Assembly (NCBI RefSeq): GCF_003473485.1
Contig: NC_053046.1
Location: 43,733,832-43,797,831 of the forward strand
Length of the DNA: 64,000 nucleotides
Origin: Medicago truncatula
Lineage: Eukaryota; Streptophyta; Magnoliopsida; Fabales; Fabaceae
Reading direction: 5' to 3'
Positions within the stretch are counted from its first letter, which is position 1, and every line of letters starts with the position of its first letter. Below, piece by piece: positions 50,041-62,531 of this stretch. Both the position numbers and the translations under genes were made by a program. The notes beneath the pieces were generated by a model. It saw only the letters and a program-made list of their open reading frames with translations. It was not told the origin of the DNA and searched no databases.

Positions 50041-53000
50041 TCAATCAAATTTAATACCTGCTAGTCCTAAAGGGAACAAAAGAAGCATCATAAATGGAAG
50101 CCCGCAATAAAAATAGAATAAAGGTTGTGGGGTAGACTCTGGAGGGTCCAGGGGTGAAGTATCAGTGTTGCTGAAAAAAACTGAAAGAATCTTATTCAAG
50201 ATCCATTCAAGTACCCATGAAAAAGCACCAACCATGACACAGATGGCCCATCTAGTGGCATTCAGCCGCATGCAATATGCCAGGCCTTTTGCATACTCAA
50301 TAACCACTACCTGCATAACAAAACAACTACCTAAAGCCACTGAGAAACAGTGCTTCTGAACATCAATCTTAAAAACTTCTGCTTTCAAAAAACCCATGGT
50401 ATTGAGCAGATTGAACAGCTGGCATAAGAAGAATGTATTGAAGATCATGGTTTTCCTTACTTGTTTTTCCCTGTCAGTTACATGTCCCCCAAATTCAAGT
50501 ATTATGCAGGCAGAAGCCTGATACAAAACCTGAAAAACAATGTTTTTCCATATTTTCTTGGTTATAATCAGTTGATTCCTATCATATGGTTGTTTGACAA
50601 GCTCTTCCTCACTACTTAATTCCATCACCATCATTAGGCCACCCAGAAGACACATTAGCGCATTCACCCAAATCAATTGGATTTCTGTTAGAGGAGAATT
50701 TCCTGTGAATATTGTTGTAATCAAGGTTATGAGTAGCCCTGATATACCAACTGTCAGTTGAAGTTGAATGAACTTTTGAATATTGTGATATTCACTTCTG
50801 CCAGCCTTCACAATTGGTTTCAGCGCACTGAAACATGTGATAGATAAACCAGAACCCTCTCTACTACCAATTAATTTGCTTAGAGAGTTATGAACTATTC
50901 CTGCATCAGCTATCTTTAGAACTTCTGAAGTATGATTAGTCATCAACTGTTGTGTTTCAATGAATGCAACCACATCACCTTTATCTTGCAAACATCGTAC
51001 CATGAGAAGCTTGTCTTCAGGACTGAAGCTTCCCATTGCAATGGCTTTACCCAGTTTAACTAATCTAGCTTTGCCATTCAAGTATTGAAGTTCTTTTCCT
51101 TCAAGGTGTCCGTCTACCGGCACTTCTATTCCCAGTTCACAAGCTGTTTCTTTCACTACCATGATGTCATCCGTCGAGACCAATTTGATATGTATTCCAT
51201 CATTTTGCAGATTTTTCAAAGCTTTTTTTGTCGATTCTCGACACTTGTATTTGAGACCTACCAGTGCCAACAAGGTCAATTCATCTTGCTTGAGTTCTTG
51301 CACTTGTGTTTGTCTATAAGCAAGTGCAATTGGCTTAAGGCCATTATCCTCCATATCTTGAATCACCTGTCCATATTTGATTTTCTGATTTTCCATGGAA
51401 TGACATTTTCCTTGCCTATCGTAGTACTGTGAACACATTTCCAATATTGTGGATGCAGCCCCACTCCAGTGCAAGTGCATAACTTGTTCATTGTCCCTAA
51501 CGTTTCTCACCAAAACTCCACCACCCTCTTGGTTAGAATCCAGTTTGCCATGTTCAAGAATGTGAAAATTTTCTCTGAAAGATTCAATGTCCATTTCCCA
51601 TGTTTTTTCTGCCAAGGAAACAAACGAATTGGACATAGGCGAAGGAGACAGTCTTGATGCAAGAACTGATAAAGCAACTCCTTGTTTAAGCTTGTCAAGT
51701 ACAACTGGACATGTTTCTGATTCCTCAACCTTGTTGATATCTGTCTCCGCCTCCCCTATCCAAATTTTGTTAACTTCCATTGGTTTTGATATTATCTCGC
51801 CAGATACATCGATGCAGATGACAGTTACCAACCCCATTGTTGTACAAGTTGACAAATCATTAAGAACGGCTTCTTGATCCAACACTACCTTATCATTCTG
51901 GTAATGGAGAGAAAGAGTAACCATAATTGGCACTCCATGTTGCACACACAGTATTACAACACTAAAAAGACCTGCCAAAATGGAAATCCTTCCTCGTGGT
52001 CTCGAGAAAATATTCTCAAGGAGTTGTGTCAATAAGCCAACTGAAACATTATTACCTTTAATATCTGGCAACCCTCCTCCATCCACATCTTTTTTACATA
52101 TTAGGCGAATGAACAACACAAGTGCAACAAGTGTAAAGACAAAAAGAGAAGCTTTGTCAAGGTAGGAAATTGGCTTCTCAATTAGACTTTCCAAAAGTGC
52201 TCTTTTTTTAGGATGATACCCCATTGAGCCCTTCATCTCTGTCGAATTCGAATTGTTTGGAACGGATGTCACAATCATACATCCATGACCTTCAATCACC
52301 TTTGAGCCAGCTATAAGAAATGGGTTCTCCTCACAATCAATTTTTTCATTTTTCATTCCCTCAGACAGCACAAGGATGTCAGTGTCACCACTCACTAGCA
52401 AACCATCTGCAGGAACCTCATCATGGGGACTCAAATAGACCATGTCACCCACCACAATATCAGATACGGTGAGAGGCACAGGTTTGGACGCTTCACGTCT
52501 TTTAACATTGAATTTCCACTGACCTTTTTTCTTTGCAAGCTTCATCATTTTCCGCTCACGGCAAAAGTTAGTTATTGAAGAGAATGCAATCAGAAGTAGA
52601 AGAGCGAACACCATGGCAACACCATCATGCCAACCATATTTGGGTCCCTCCTGCTTGAACTCTGTGGCAAAGGACAAAAAGGCTGAAATCAGCAGCATTG
52701 AAATTGTGTAAAGATTGTGCTTGCAGCTATTCCATAGAATGCCAGAGAAGCTTACTCCAAGGTTCCTAGTGATTTTCTGTTCCATAAAAACCAAAATTCC
52801 ATCAACAAAACAAAACAGTACATCTTTCTCAAACAATTGGTTCCTAGTGATTTTCCTTTCCTTTTTACTTAATAAAATGATCTAACACCAAATGAAGAGG
52901 ATTAGGATACCTTTGATGAGTGTTGACTTTGACCATGAAGAAAATCACAAACTATGCCAATCCCACCAAGCTCAAGAAGAGATTTCAAGTCCTTCTTTTT

Positions 53001-53333
53001 CACAATTTCAGCAATATCCCCCTCTTGAGTATGTGAGGGTATATCAATACCAACAGAAGATTTTGCAGAGGAGGTTCTAGCAGGAGGAGTAGGAGGCAAT
53101 GAAGTGTATGGTACTGAAGAGATTGGTGATGGTGGAGGAGATTCTTGGTAGTTTTCAGTAGAAGTTGTAGGTTTCTTCAAGGAGATAAGGAACCCTATGT
53201 ATAAACTTTTACGCCATTTCTTGTTGTACTTGCTACTGCTGGTAGTAGTGGTGGTGGTGGTAGTAATGAGTAAGCTAGCACCAAGTTCTATGTTGGCACC
53301 ATCTGATTCTAAGGACATGCTTGCTTGTGTCAT
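50041..53333 (-). CDS. ACA-type P-type ATPase homologue lacking all catalytic motifs
   Basis: Two exons on the minus strand, 53333-52911 (141 codons) and 52776-50041, give an open 1,052-residue protein, the normal length for plant autoinhibited Ca2+-ATPases of the ACA12/13 type. The N-terminus has a basic, aromatic stretch (about 35-53, KYNKKWRKSLYIGF) in the place of the calmodulin-binding autoinhibitory region. The membrane and actuator framework is recognisable (NPFLIAGSKVIEGHG, AGRSEYHNIQKFIQLQLT, SPLTEIQLIWVNALM). Every catalytic motif is altered. TGES reads SEGM (about 279-282); the M4 PEGLP reads QHGVP (420-424); the phosphorylation motif DKTGT reads DVSGE (464-468). The KGASE nucleotide-site Lys reads Ser, MVTGD reads LVSTD, and GDGTNDAP is replaced by unrelated residues. 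The M6 Asp of the ion site (N-x3-D) is Cys. It cannot pump by the known mechanism. No stop or frameshift is seen, so a non-catalytic role is possible; a young pseudogene is the alternative. Confidence 0.9.
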
Positions 53334-54220
53334 GTTTGTTAGTTGTGACAGTTATGGTTGAATTGAAGGCAGGAAGAACAAGGAATATAACTGAATTGAA
53401 CAACCTTTGTGATATGATTATTTCTTCAAATTGAAACAGATTTACATTTGTTTGTAACACTTGTTCTCAAGAAATGTTTTTACACACAAAATAAGCTTAG
53501 GTGTTAGGTGGAATGAGATTGAGAATTTAGACACAAAATATGGTCTAACAAGGAAGAAAAAATGTTTGGCAATACAAAATAATTGAGTTGAGGATTTAGT
53601 AAGCTCATACAATTAACATCAGTTGGAAGTGGTGATTTTAAGCTGCTAATTGAACATGCACGTCTCTTAACTGTATTGAGGTATATGCTAAATTAACGAA
53701 AGCCTGGGCTCCATTTTATAGACCATAAAGGTTAATGCAATTTAGAGGGAACAAAAGTCACATTAAATCTCTGCCCTTGATGTTATATTTCATTTCATGT
53801 CATGCACGGTTGGATACCTGCCACGTTGCCGCATTTTAGACGCGTGTCTCTTAGGATGAAAAATTGCACGTAACGAATTAGGGGTAGTAATAATAGTATA
53901 ATAATTAAAAAATTTATGAGGCAGATGTATGGGGTAGCTATGTCAAAAATGTAGCAAAAGTCTTTATCATTACTGGCCGGCGGCTTCATTTGTTTTTTCT
54001 AGCCACCACCTAATAATTTTTTTTTTTACCAATTTTCTCCTTTGAGTTCCTTGCACTAAATGGAAGGGGAAAGATTATAAATTCAACTTAATTGGTATTT
54101 TCTATAAAAAAATAAAAAATCAGTAAAAAGTAGAACTAGATCTTAGGAAATGCTAACATATATCCTTAGGTACAAGTTCTTATAATTACTTCTAATAAAT
54201 TCTTTAACATGTTCTTTTAT
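53334..54220. other. Upstream region of the ATPase-like gene
   Basis: Presumed promoter and 5' UTR of the minus-strand ATPase-like gene. I see no confident core motif and no other gene. Confidence 0.4.
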
Positions 54221-54348
54221 GTCCCGTGAGCATAGCTCAATTGGTAGGACAATACATTATTATATGCAGGGACCGGGGTTTGAACCCCGAACACCCCACT
54301 TATTCACCTCATAAGGTGTATTCTAACCACTATAAAAAAAAATAAAAA
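54221..54348 (+). mobile_element. tRNA-derived SINE
   Basis: Starts gtcccgtgagcatagctcaa (A box) with ttggtagg, carries ggggtttgaacccc (B box), and ends with ctaaccactataaaaaaaaa. Same family as the minus-strand copy at 11596-11730. The target duplication is unclear. Confidence 0.82.
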
Positions 54349-54937
54349 GTGTTTTTATATCACAAGTTAACGTACCCTTAAAAAAATCTATTCATAGCAT
54401 AAATATTCCACAATAACACGGACAAACACAAACATACGTAATTTAGTTTTTTTATTTTATTTTATTTTAGAAATAAAACATACCATAATATAGATACCAC
54501 ACAATACAATTGTCTTCGGTTAAGTTTATTATCTCCAACCCTACTCCACACACACACTCACGCGTAAAAATGCATGCATTCAATATTAAAATTGAGCAAA
54601 CACTATAATTTATGTCACCAAAATGTTTGCTTGCTTTTTTATTTTCGAGAGAGAAAAATGCTTGTTTGTTGTTTTCCCATATTTTCACTATGAGTAAGTA
54701 ATTTTAAAAAATAAGTCATAGCTGTAATTTTATTTTTTTTTTTTAACATTTTCTATTTAAAATGTGTGACTACCTCATTTTATAAAATAGTAAATATAGT
54801 TTAAACTAAACTTTAAATTTTTTCGTGGGCAAAAAACTTGAACATATTAAACTTCTCACTACACAAAAAATAGTGAAACAAATTACTAACTTTCTAATTA
54901 CTTAACTTCTAATAATCATATTATAATGAATATTTAA

Positions 54938-55302
54938 GGCTAAAATATGGTTTTGATCCCAGCAAATATATCTTGTTTTGGTTTTAGTTCCTGTAATTTT
55001 TTTGTTTTGTTTTTGGTCACTGCAAATATGCCTCGTTTTGATTTTGGTCCTTGGTCCCACTTTTGTGATGATTTGGACACATGACACATGATAACTGAAC
55101 CCATTTATTAGAAAAATAGTCCCTACAAAATCGTTTGATTTTTAAAAAGGTCTATGCAAAATATTTTACTTTTGAAAATAGTCCCTGGAGGGACTATTTT
55201 CAAAAACAAAATATTTTACAGGGACCAAAACAACAAAAAATTTTTACAGGGACTAAAACTAAAACGAGTCATATTTGCAGGGACCAAAACCATATTTTAA
55301 CC
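54938..55302. mobile_element. Mutator-type MITE, copy 2
   Basis: 365 bp with ends ggctaaaatatggttttgat and gaccaaaaccatattttaacc. A perfect 9-bp duplication, aatatttaa, is at 54929-54937 and 55303-55311. Collinear with the copy at 12131-12497, including agtccctggagggactatt in the interior. Confidence 0.88.
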
Positions 55303-56767
55303 AATATTTAATATAGTTGAGCAAAAGTTACTAACTTCACCTTATTTTTTTAGGGGAACTTCGCCTTAAATTTTATTCATTTTTATTTTTCAATTTTCAT
55401 TTGATTGAGCTTGAAATACAAAAAAAAGACCTTTTTTAGGGTGTTTAACTTTAATTAAGGTGCTACAACTTAATACATCAGTTTTTTTACTAGTCTTGTA
55501 AAAAAGTTGTATTAAGGAGTAATACATTTGTAAAAAGAATTACTCCTTTAACTAATTAGCTTATTCATTTTGTATTCTCAGGATTGAGACCGGGACCCCA
55601 CAAAACGGTCATAGCTTTTTTCATCCTCATTTCCAAATTTCCAAACATTTGACGGATACGTGGTTTCTTTTGTTAAATGTTGTTCTTATCTTTAACTAAT
55701 TAGCTTTGATGTTCTAGAAAAATTGATATGAGGTTGAATTATTGTGCATGCATGGACCTATGAGTTCAAATCTAGAAACTAGAGAGGTTGAAATGCACGT
55801 ACTAACAAATCTAGTAAAACAGTATATGATTGGACAAAAGTGGGTCAACAGATGGATTTATGCGGGTAAACTTAATCCAAATTCCATAAAACAACAAGAC
55901 ACTAGAGGTAGAGATTGATATTCAATGACTTTTAAGATGGAAAAGTCAATGTAACTTTGGGAACTTCTACGGTACACTCACAAAATGAGGTGTACTGATA
56001 CTCTGCTTCTTAATTTTATAAATGAACGATTATTTTTTATGTAGTAAATAGCTATTTGTCAATATTTATATTTTATATAACAACATTTCATAAGAAAAAA
56101 CATCATTTAATTGTTTATAAGAATCATAGTAACTTTTTTTTACATATTATCGTAAAAAATAATGAATGTTCTCAATTATGAGTGATAAAAATTTAAAAAA
56201 ATAAAAAATTATTTCGTTGACACTTTTGATGAATAAGATTTAGTTATTATAATTATAAATGATAAAAAAATAACATTTTTCTTCAAAAAAATAACTCATT
56301 TAACTATGAATTTAAAGAATGAGTGTACCGGTACACTCAAATATGATGATGTACCATAGAATTTGCCTGTAACTTTACCGTAATTTTGTCTATTTTATGA
56401 CAGAGAAAGATAAAAGAAAAACAATAAAATATGATTAGAAAAAAAATATAATATAAGAGAAAAATAAACATAAAGTAGTGATGTGTAACAAAAAAACATA
56501 AAGTAATGATGATGTTCCAACCTCAAAATCACTTAACCCCAGGCTAGATTTTAGGCACCTAATAACCTTCATATTTGCATGAATGAATACATATAAATGA
56601 AGTGTGGTAAAATGATGATTATAAATACCACTAGCGCATTGGACCAACAAAGAAAAACTTTTCTATAATGGCACATTAGCTCAAGTTAGTTCTTATTTTA
56701 TATTTTTTTATATCAACCACTAACCTACAAACCACCACAAACCCACACCCTTTCGATGCGTATATGG

Positions 56768-57590
56768 TAGTGGTTTGTACGTTCGTGGTTGATATAAAAA
56801 AGAGTAAATTACACTCTCCTTCCCTCAAAGCTGCTTGAATTATAGACCTCTCCCCTCTTATGTTAAAATATATATTCCCCTCATTTGAAAAGAAAAATTT
56901 ATACTTTCATCCCCTATAAGATGTTTGAATTACAACTTCCTCCCTTAATAATTAAATATGCACGACACTTTAATTTATTTTAACTTAAATAAATATTTTT
57001 ATCATATATATCTTAATTTTTAACCACCAAAAAATATATTCATTTCTTTATAATAATGTCAATGATAATTAAATTTAAATATTTTGCTATTAATTTTATA
57101 TTTTAGAGTATAAAATTAACTTTTAAATAACCGTACTTTATTGTCTTTAGTAATTTTTCACATATTTTAATTTTATTTTGGGTTGTTTCATATTTTGTAT
57201 TAGGGTTTAAAACTATATATTAATGAAATTGTCAATAAGAAATAACAAAAAATATGTATTTAAATTTTGATTATATTAAAATAGATCGGCAATGCTATTT
57301 TTTTCCAAAGTATGTTAGGTTAATTATTTATTTTCTAGATTATTAGAAATAAAAAAAGATTATTGAGGGATTAAAGTGTAGATTTTAACATAAGAGGGGA
57401 GAGGAGTGTAATTCAAGCTTTTTTTAAGGGATGGGAGTGAAATATTTTCTAATATATTTTCAATAAGAGGGGAGGGAAGTGTATATTTTAACATAAGAGT
57501 GGAGGAGAGTGTAATTCAAACAGTTTTGAGGGGAGGGGATTGTAATTTACTCTTTTTTATATCAACCACTAACTTACAAACCACCACAAA
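56768..57590. repeat. Large inverted-repeat element
   Basis: Arms begin with gtggttgatataaaaaagag plus taaattacactctcc on the left and end with the complement on the right (tactcttttttatatcaacc). Inner parts repeat gaggggag/ctcccctc and ttaacataaga motifs. A further direct copy of tatcaaccactaac is at about 56712, just outside the left arm. Confidence 0.7.
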
Positions 57591-60527
57591 CCAAGAGTAA
57601 CGAATTGCGTATTCGCACATATTCTTAAAGGTCTGCAAACCATAGCATATGGTGGTTGCCCACCAACTGTTTGCAGAGGTCCACGATATATAGAATAGAC
57701 AATGGGGAGCTTGAATGCACGTTCTTCTCCGACGAGCTTGAATCTTTTCCGACAAAGTTATGATTCCATCGAGTTTGGAAATCAGTTACCGGTGATGCGG
57801 TGAGTGAATGAATAAAGAAACATTGTAGAAAAAAAAGCTCTTTCTATATTTGTTTTTGGACGAATATCATCGATCATTGATAATAAGGTTTTAACGGAGA
57901 TTTATGTTATGTGACACGTGGCATGACTTTATTTGACAAAAAAAAATGGTTACAAAAATATTATCTTATCTTATATAATTTATTTATTTAGGTTAATTAA
58001 GTAAATGACTCCTATAAATATTAAAAATATCATTTTTAATGCCTACAAAATAAAATTATATTTTTATATCATTTGATTTATCCTTATTGTCTCCTCATCC
58101 AACCACTTGTTAGACTCATTTGTGGGATCTTTTTTATACTTCTCATCTTTCTTTTAAATTTTTGATAAATTGAAATTTTAATTTCGATTTTTATCTTTTT
58201 CTCTATTTCACTTTTAGAATTGCTCATTCACACCTAAAAATTATGTTAAACTATAAGCTCAAAAAGGTCTATTGCCAAAACCAGTTATGGGCTACCCAAA
58301 ATGTTATGATGATTTTTCCAACTTTAATCGTTTCATTGATGATAAAATTTTATTTGATCTTTCGTTGTGTGGTAGAATTTCCTTCCAAATGTGTACATGC
58401 ACCCCTCTTTCACTAATATTATATTTTATGATGACTTTGTTAATATAAAAAAAAAAATGTTATGATGATTTTTCTCACTTTAATCATGTCAACTAATATT
58501 ATAGATGGTCTGTAGGAATACCCAAAACTTGAATTTTCCCACATAGATTCATAGACAAAGCCATTAACAACTTTCAATTTAGTCTTCTAAATACATAAAA
58601 CCCACTAGCTCCCAAGCACAACAAACATATTAGAAGTATCTTCATTAAACTGAAAATTAATAAATTTACCAATGTCAACAATATCTTTGGCTATCATGCA
58701 ATTCAACCCAATTACGCCAATCTCTTTCAGAAGTAGTAGTAGGTGTTGACATTTCTTTTTTTTTTGAACAAGAGGAGTTGACATTTCTAAGGTGGCTTTG
58801 TTACCACTTGATAGACTTTTAGAATGTATGTCAATAAGAATAGAAAAGAACACAGGTGGTTTAAATTTTGATCTGAATGAGACAATATTTGCATGAAGTA
58901 AAGTTTAGATTTCAAATATGCATACTTAATGTGTCTATTGTGATATTTAAGGCATCATTCATCTCTCTTGCCTCTTGCCCTCGGTATATATGTATCGGAC
59001 CATAAAGGGAACCAAAAATGATTTCAGATACATAAAATTAATTTTCACATGTTTAAGTAATCTCAATTGAAATGGATTTTATTCCATCATTAATTCTAAC
59101 ATGAAATTATATGTAGTTTTTAACTCCAAACATAATTTCTCACTTGTCCACTAACATATTAATTAACATTGTCATTCCAAAAGAAAAACAAAACTGAATA
59201 GAGGTGGAGATCAACATGTGACTTGAATTATACATGTACGGTTGAGAATTATATTAAAAATCTAAAGTTGGGGTCAACTTGTGAAATAGATTCTCTTCAT
59301 TGTATTTTTTTCACATTTGATATTATATAGGATAGTTGTGAATTGTGAAATTAGATAACCACGTGAGCCAATTTTGTAATTTAGTTGGGATTAACTGCCA
59401 CCTTGTGTTCTTGAGGTTGAACAGTTTACAGCCAAGTCTTCCTTTGCCTGTTTGTCTTGTACATCTTCATATTCACGTGGTTTAAGCCACTTATTTTCGT
59501 GTTTTTTTTTCTCTCTTTTCTCTTCAACATATAGTTGTAATAATAGATAATATAGGGTTTGATATGTTTTTAGTTCTTATAGTGTGTTTTAGCCTCACAT
59601 TTTTTTCTTTTCATTGACCAACAGCATACACTTTTTTTTGTGTATATTTTAGAGACTAAAGTGCAATGAAATCTTATTTATATGGAAATAAAAAAAATGA
59701 GCATTTTTTTGTTAGTGAATATGTATGCAGGATTTGAAAAAGGAATGAGATTCGGAGCCTGTTCTTTTCATGACTCCTCTTAATTGAGACATGAAATTCA
59801 ATGCTTGACGTAAGGATAAGTGTTCTATTCAATACGCGTAAGAAAAGAATGAGCAGTTCAGATCAAATCGAACTTTTTATTCTTGTAATTGTAATGTTAT
59901 TTTTCGGGTCACACAATTAAGTTTTGTTTGCACATTAGTCTGTAATTCTTCGGGTTATTCACATTTCATTTGATGGTCAGAGGCAAATTGAAAGCTAAGC
60001 AGTGGTAATTCTAAAGATTCCCCGGGAAAAAATAGAAATGTCTCCTACGTTACCTATACTATGTGTAATATTTAATTTATTTTGTCACATTGTATCAAAT
60101 TAGTTTCTCACATTATGTACATTTCAAAATGATTCATTAAATTGCAATTAAATTCACCCATCCGTTTAACATTAAGTTGGTAATTTCTGAGATGTATTTG
60201 AAATTATTATGTAAACGAGATGCATTTGATAGCAAAATAAAAAGATGTTGCTGTTTTTCACTCAAACTCCCAATCCAAACCCTTCCAAGTTTCTGTATTT
60301 CTCTCAGCTTTGGTGGACCTAATTTCCTTGGCTCACATTCACCTCTCCAAAACATCTAAGCAACCAGATCAATGCATCCACATGGCACAAAGAGAGCCAC
60401 AATATCACTACAAAATATAAGCTTGGGAATCCACATACTAATTCACCACCAATAAGATGTTGCTGACTTGTGCATATCCTAATCTACAATATCTTATGAT
60501 TTCCACCGTGGCCACTCCCAACACTTC

Positions 60528-60533
60528 TATAAA
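60528..60533 (+). promoter_or_regulatory. LHCB2 TATA box
   Basis: tataaa 85-90 bp upstream of the ATG at 60618, leaving a 5' UTR of about 55-60 bases, usual for LHCB genes. It is preceded by ccaccgtggccactcccaac. Position and sequence are seen; use is inferred. Confidence 0.65.
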
Positions 60534-60617
60534 CCTTTGTATCCTTTCTTCATTCTTCACAACAACACTAGCTTATACCACTAAAGAGAACAAACATCAA
60601 GAAACCTCAACGCCCTC

Positions 60618-61749
60618 ATGGCCACCTCTGCAATCCAACAATCAGCATTCACTGGAAAGACTGGTTTGAAACAAGGAAATGAGTTCATCAGGAAAGCTGG
60701 TAGCTTTGGCCAAAGTCGCTTCACCATGCGTCGTACTGTGAAGAGTGCTCCTGAAAGCATTTGGTAAGTAGTTCAATTACAGTCAAAATTAGCTTAAAAT
60801 ACAATAAGTTATAGTTTTTAACACTCCTTTATCTCATTATGACTCTTAAGAACATAATAACTAAATCTTAGCAACTTGGGCCAGACCCAAAAGCCAGTGA
60901 TTATGCATGTGTAATGAAGTAAATTAAATGAAATCAAATCAAATGTTAATAACTAACTGGTGATACAGCTACATAAAGTTATTATGTTATCTTGTAAAGA
61001 TCAAATCAGAAGCAACGTCATGTGCTAATATTTGAAGTAAGGTTATGATAATTTGTTTTCATATATTTGACTTGGTATGATCTGTTTTGAAAACCAGGTA
61101 TGGCCCAGACCGTCCCAAGTACTTGGGTCCATTCTCTGAACAAATTCCATCATACTTGACTGGTGAATTTCCTGGTGATTATGGATGGGACACAGCTGGA
61201 TTATCAGCTGACCCTGAAACCTTTGCAAGGAACCGTGAGCTTGAAGTAATTCACAGCAGATGGGCCATGCTTGGTGCATTGGGATGTACCTTCCCTGAGA
61301 TCCTTGAGAAGAACGGTGTTAAATTCGGTGAGGCTGTGTGGTTTAAGGCTGGTGCCCAGATCTTCTCTGAGGGTGGCCTTGACTATTTGGGCAACCCAAA
61401 CCTGATCCATGCTCAGAGCATTCTTGCAATCTGGGCTACTCAGGTTGTGCTCATGGGATTTGTTGAAGGCTACAGAGTTGGTGGAGGACCACTTGGTGAA
61501 GGACTGGACCCACTTTACCCTGGTGGTGCCTTTGACCCTCTTGGTCTTGCTGATGACCCCGATGCATTCGCAGAGTTGAAGGTCAAGGAACTCAAGAACG
61601 GCCGATTGGCTATGTTCTCCATGTTTGGTTTCTTTGTTCAAGCCATTGTTACTGGCAAGGGCCCCGTTCAGAACCTTTACGACCATGTTGCTGACCCTGT
61701 TGCCAACAACGCATGGGCATACGCTACTAACTTCGTCCCCGGACAATGA
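60618..61749 (+). CDS. LHCB2: Chlorophyll a/b-binding protein of LHCII type II
   Basis: Two exons, 60618-60763 and 61098-61749, encode 265 residues, exactly the expected length. It has a chloroplast transit peptide (about residues 1-37, [20 protein letters not shown]) followed by the mature start [13 protein letters not shown]. The RRTVKS context with Thr40 is the type found in Lhcb2, where this residue is phosphorylated by STN7 in state transitions (established knowledge). The three membrane helices carry the chlorophyll ligands in the motifs [16 protein letters not shown] and [19 protein letters not shown]. The C-terminus is [13 protein letters not shown]. The single intron at this place is typical of type II LHCB genes, whereas type I genes usually lack it. 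The protein binds chlorophyll a/b in the trimeric antenna of photosystem II. It looks intact. Confidence 0.97.
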
Positions 61750-62531
61750 GAACGCCAAGACATGGCGGCCTCTTGAGCTGAATCTTCTGCTTTTATTTGC
61801 ATTTCTGTTGTATTTAACTCCTATTTTCACCAATGTAACTACACAAGCAGAAGAACCTGTATGTGGCTGATTATATGTTAGAAATATGGATCCCAAGAAA
61901 TGTCAACTCTTGTGCATGAGTTCAGAATATTTATTGGGCTGTCTTAGTCATGTTTTTAATTAATTTTCCGTAACCTATATCTCTTATTTTATGTTAATTA
62001 GTACAAACAAGACAACAAAAGACCTAAGCCAAAAATAAAATCATCAACTACTTAAAGGTAAGAATGGGTTCAAATCAATCAGGTCGTAGGTAACCATGCA
62101 CTTGGATGTGTCAAATGAGAAGTAAAATTTTGTCACTATACCATTGATCATTTATGTGTTGTAAAAAAAAATTGTTCCTTTTAGCATTGCACTTGCACAA
62201 AAACTCAGTTTCATGTCGAATTCAAACTTGTTATTTTCTGTCTGACAAATCATGGTTGGATCCTTTTCTTAATCTTCAAGATAACAGAAGATGCTGGTTG
62301 ATATGAAAGACCGTAATTTTCACTTATGGGTTTATAGTAATTTAATTTTCTACACAAATAAGATTACACGGATAATTTCCTACACAAATAAGATGACAGC
62401 AGGAGCACAAGATTATATAATATGATCATGGATCTTTATCATGCGAAAAGAAGCCATAATGAATTTCAACCTTATAATATATCTGTAACAATTTTTTAAA
62501 CTGATATACCTCATCAAAGATCTGCAACGTG
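61750..62531. other. Intergenic DNA between LHCB2 and the PPR pseudogene
   Basis: LHCB2 3' UTR followed by AT-rich DNA. No gene or clear repeat is seen. Confidence 0.45.

Larger units (their letters stand above)
54349..60527. other. Repeat-rich intergenic DNA before LHCB2
   Basis: No gene is supported. It holds a Mutator-type MITE (54938-55302), micro-insertions at 55333-55368, 56466-56511 and 58745-58788, and a large inverted repeat (56768-57590). It also holds a direct repeat at 58302-58330 and 58457-58485, bracketing about 125 bp that ends in an A-run. Two G-box cores (cacgtg at 59360 and 59474) lie about 1.1-1.25 kb before the LHCB2 start and might act in light regulation. Confidence 0.5.

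Noticed and set aside
52777-52836. Upstream extension of the ATPase-like exon 2
   Set aside because: It begins without an ATG and contains the intron end; the acceptor at 52777 joins exon 1 in phase 0. A short repeat of aaaatcactaggaacc across the acceptor makes the border slightly uncertain.
54236-54286. Functional tRNA gene suggested by A- and B-box motifs
   Set aside because: The cloverleaf stems do not pair, a body and A-tail follow, and a sister copy exists at 11596-11730; it is a SINE.
58605-58853. Minus-strand 82-codon open stretch
   Set aside because: It crosses a micro-insertion and has no recognisable domain or splice context.
61204-61896. 230-codon minus-strand open stretch opposite LHCB2 exon 2
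   Set aside because: It is the antisense shadow of a highly biased LHCB coding exon; no independent features.
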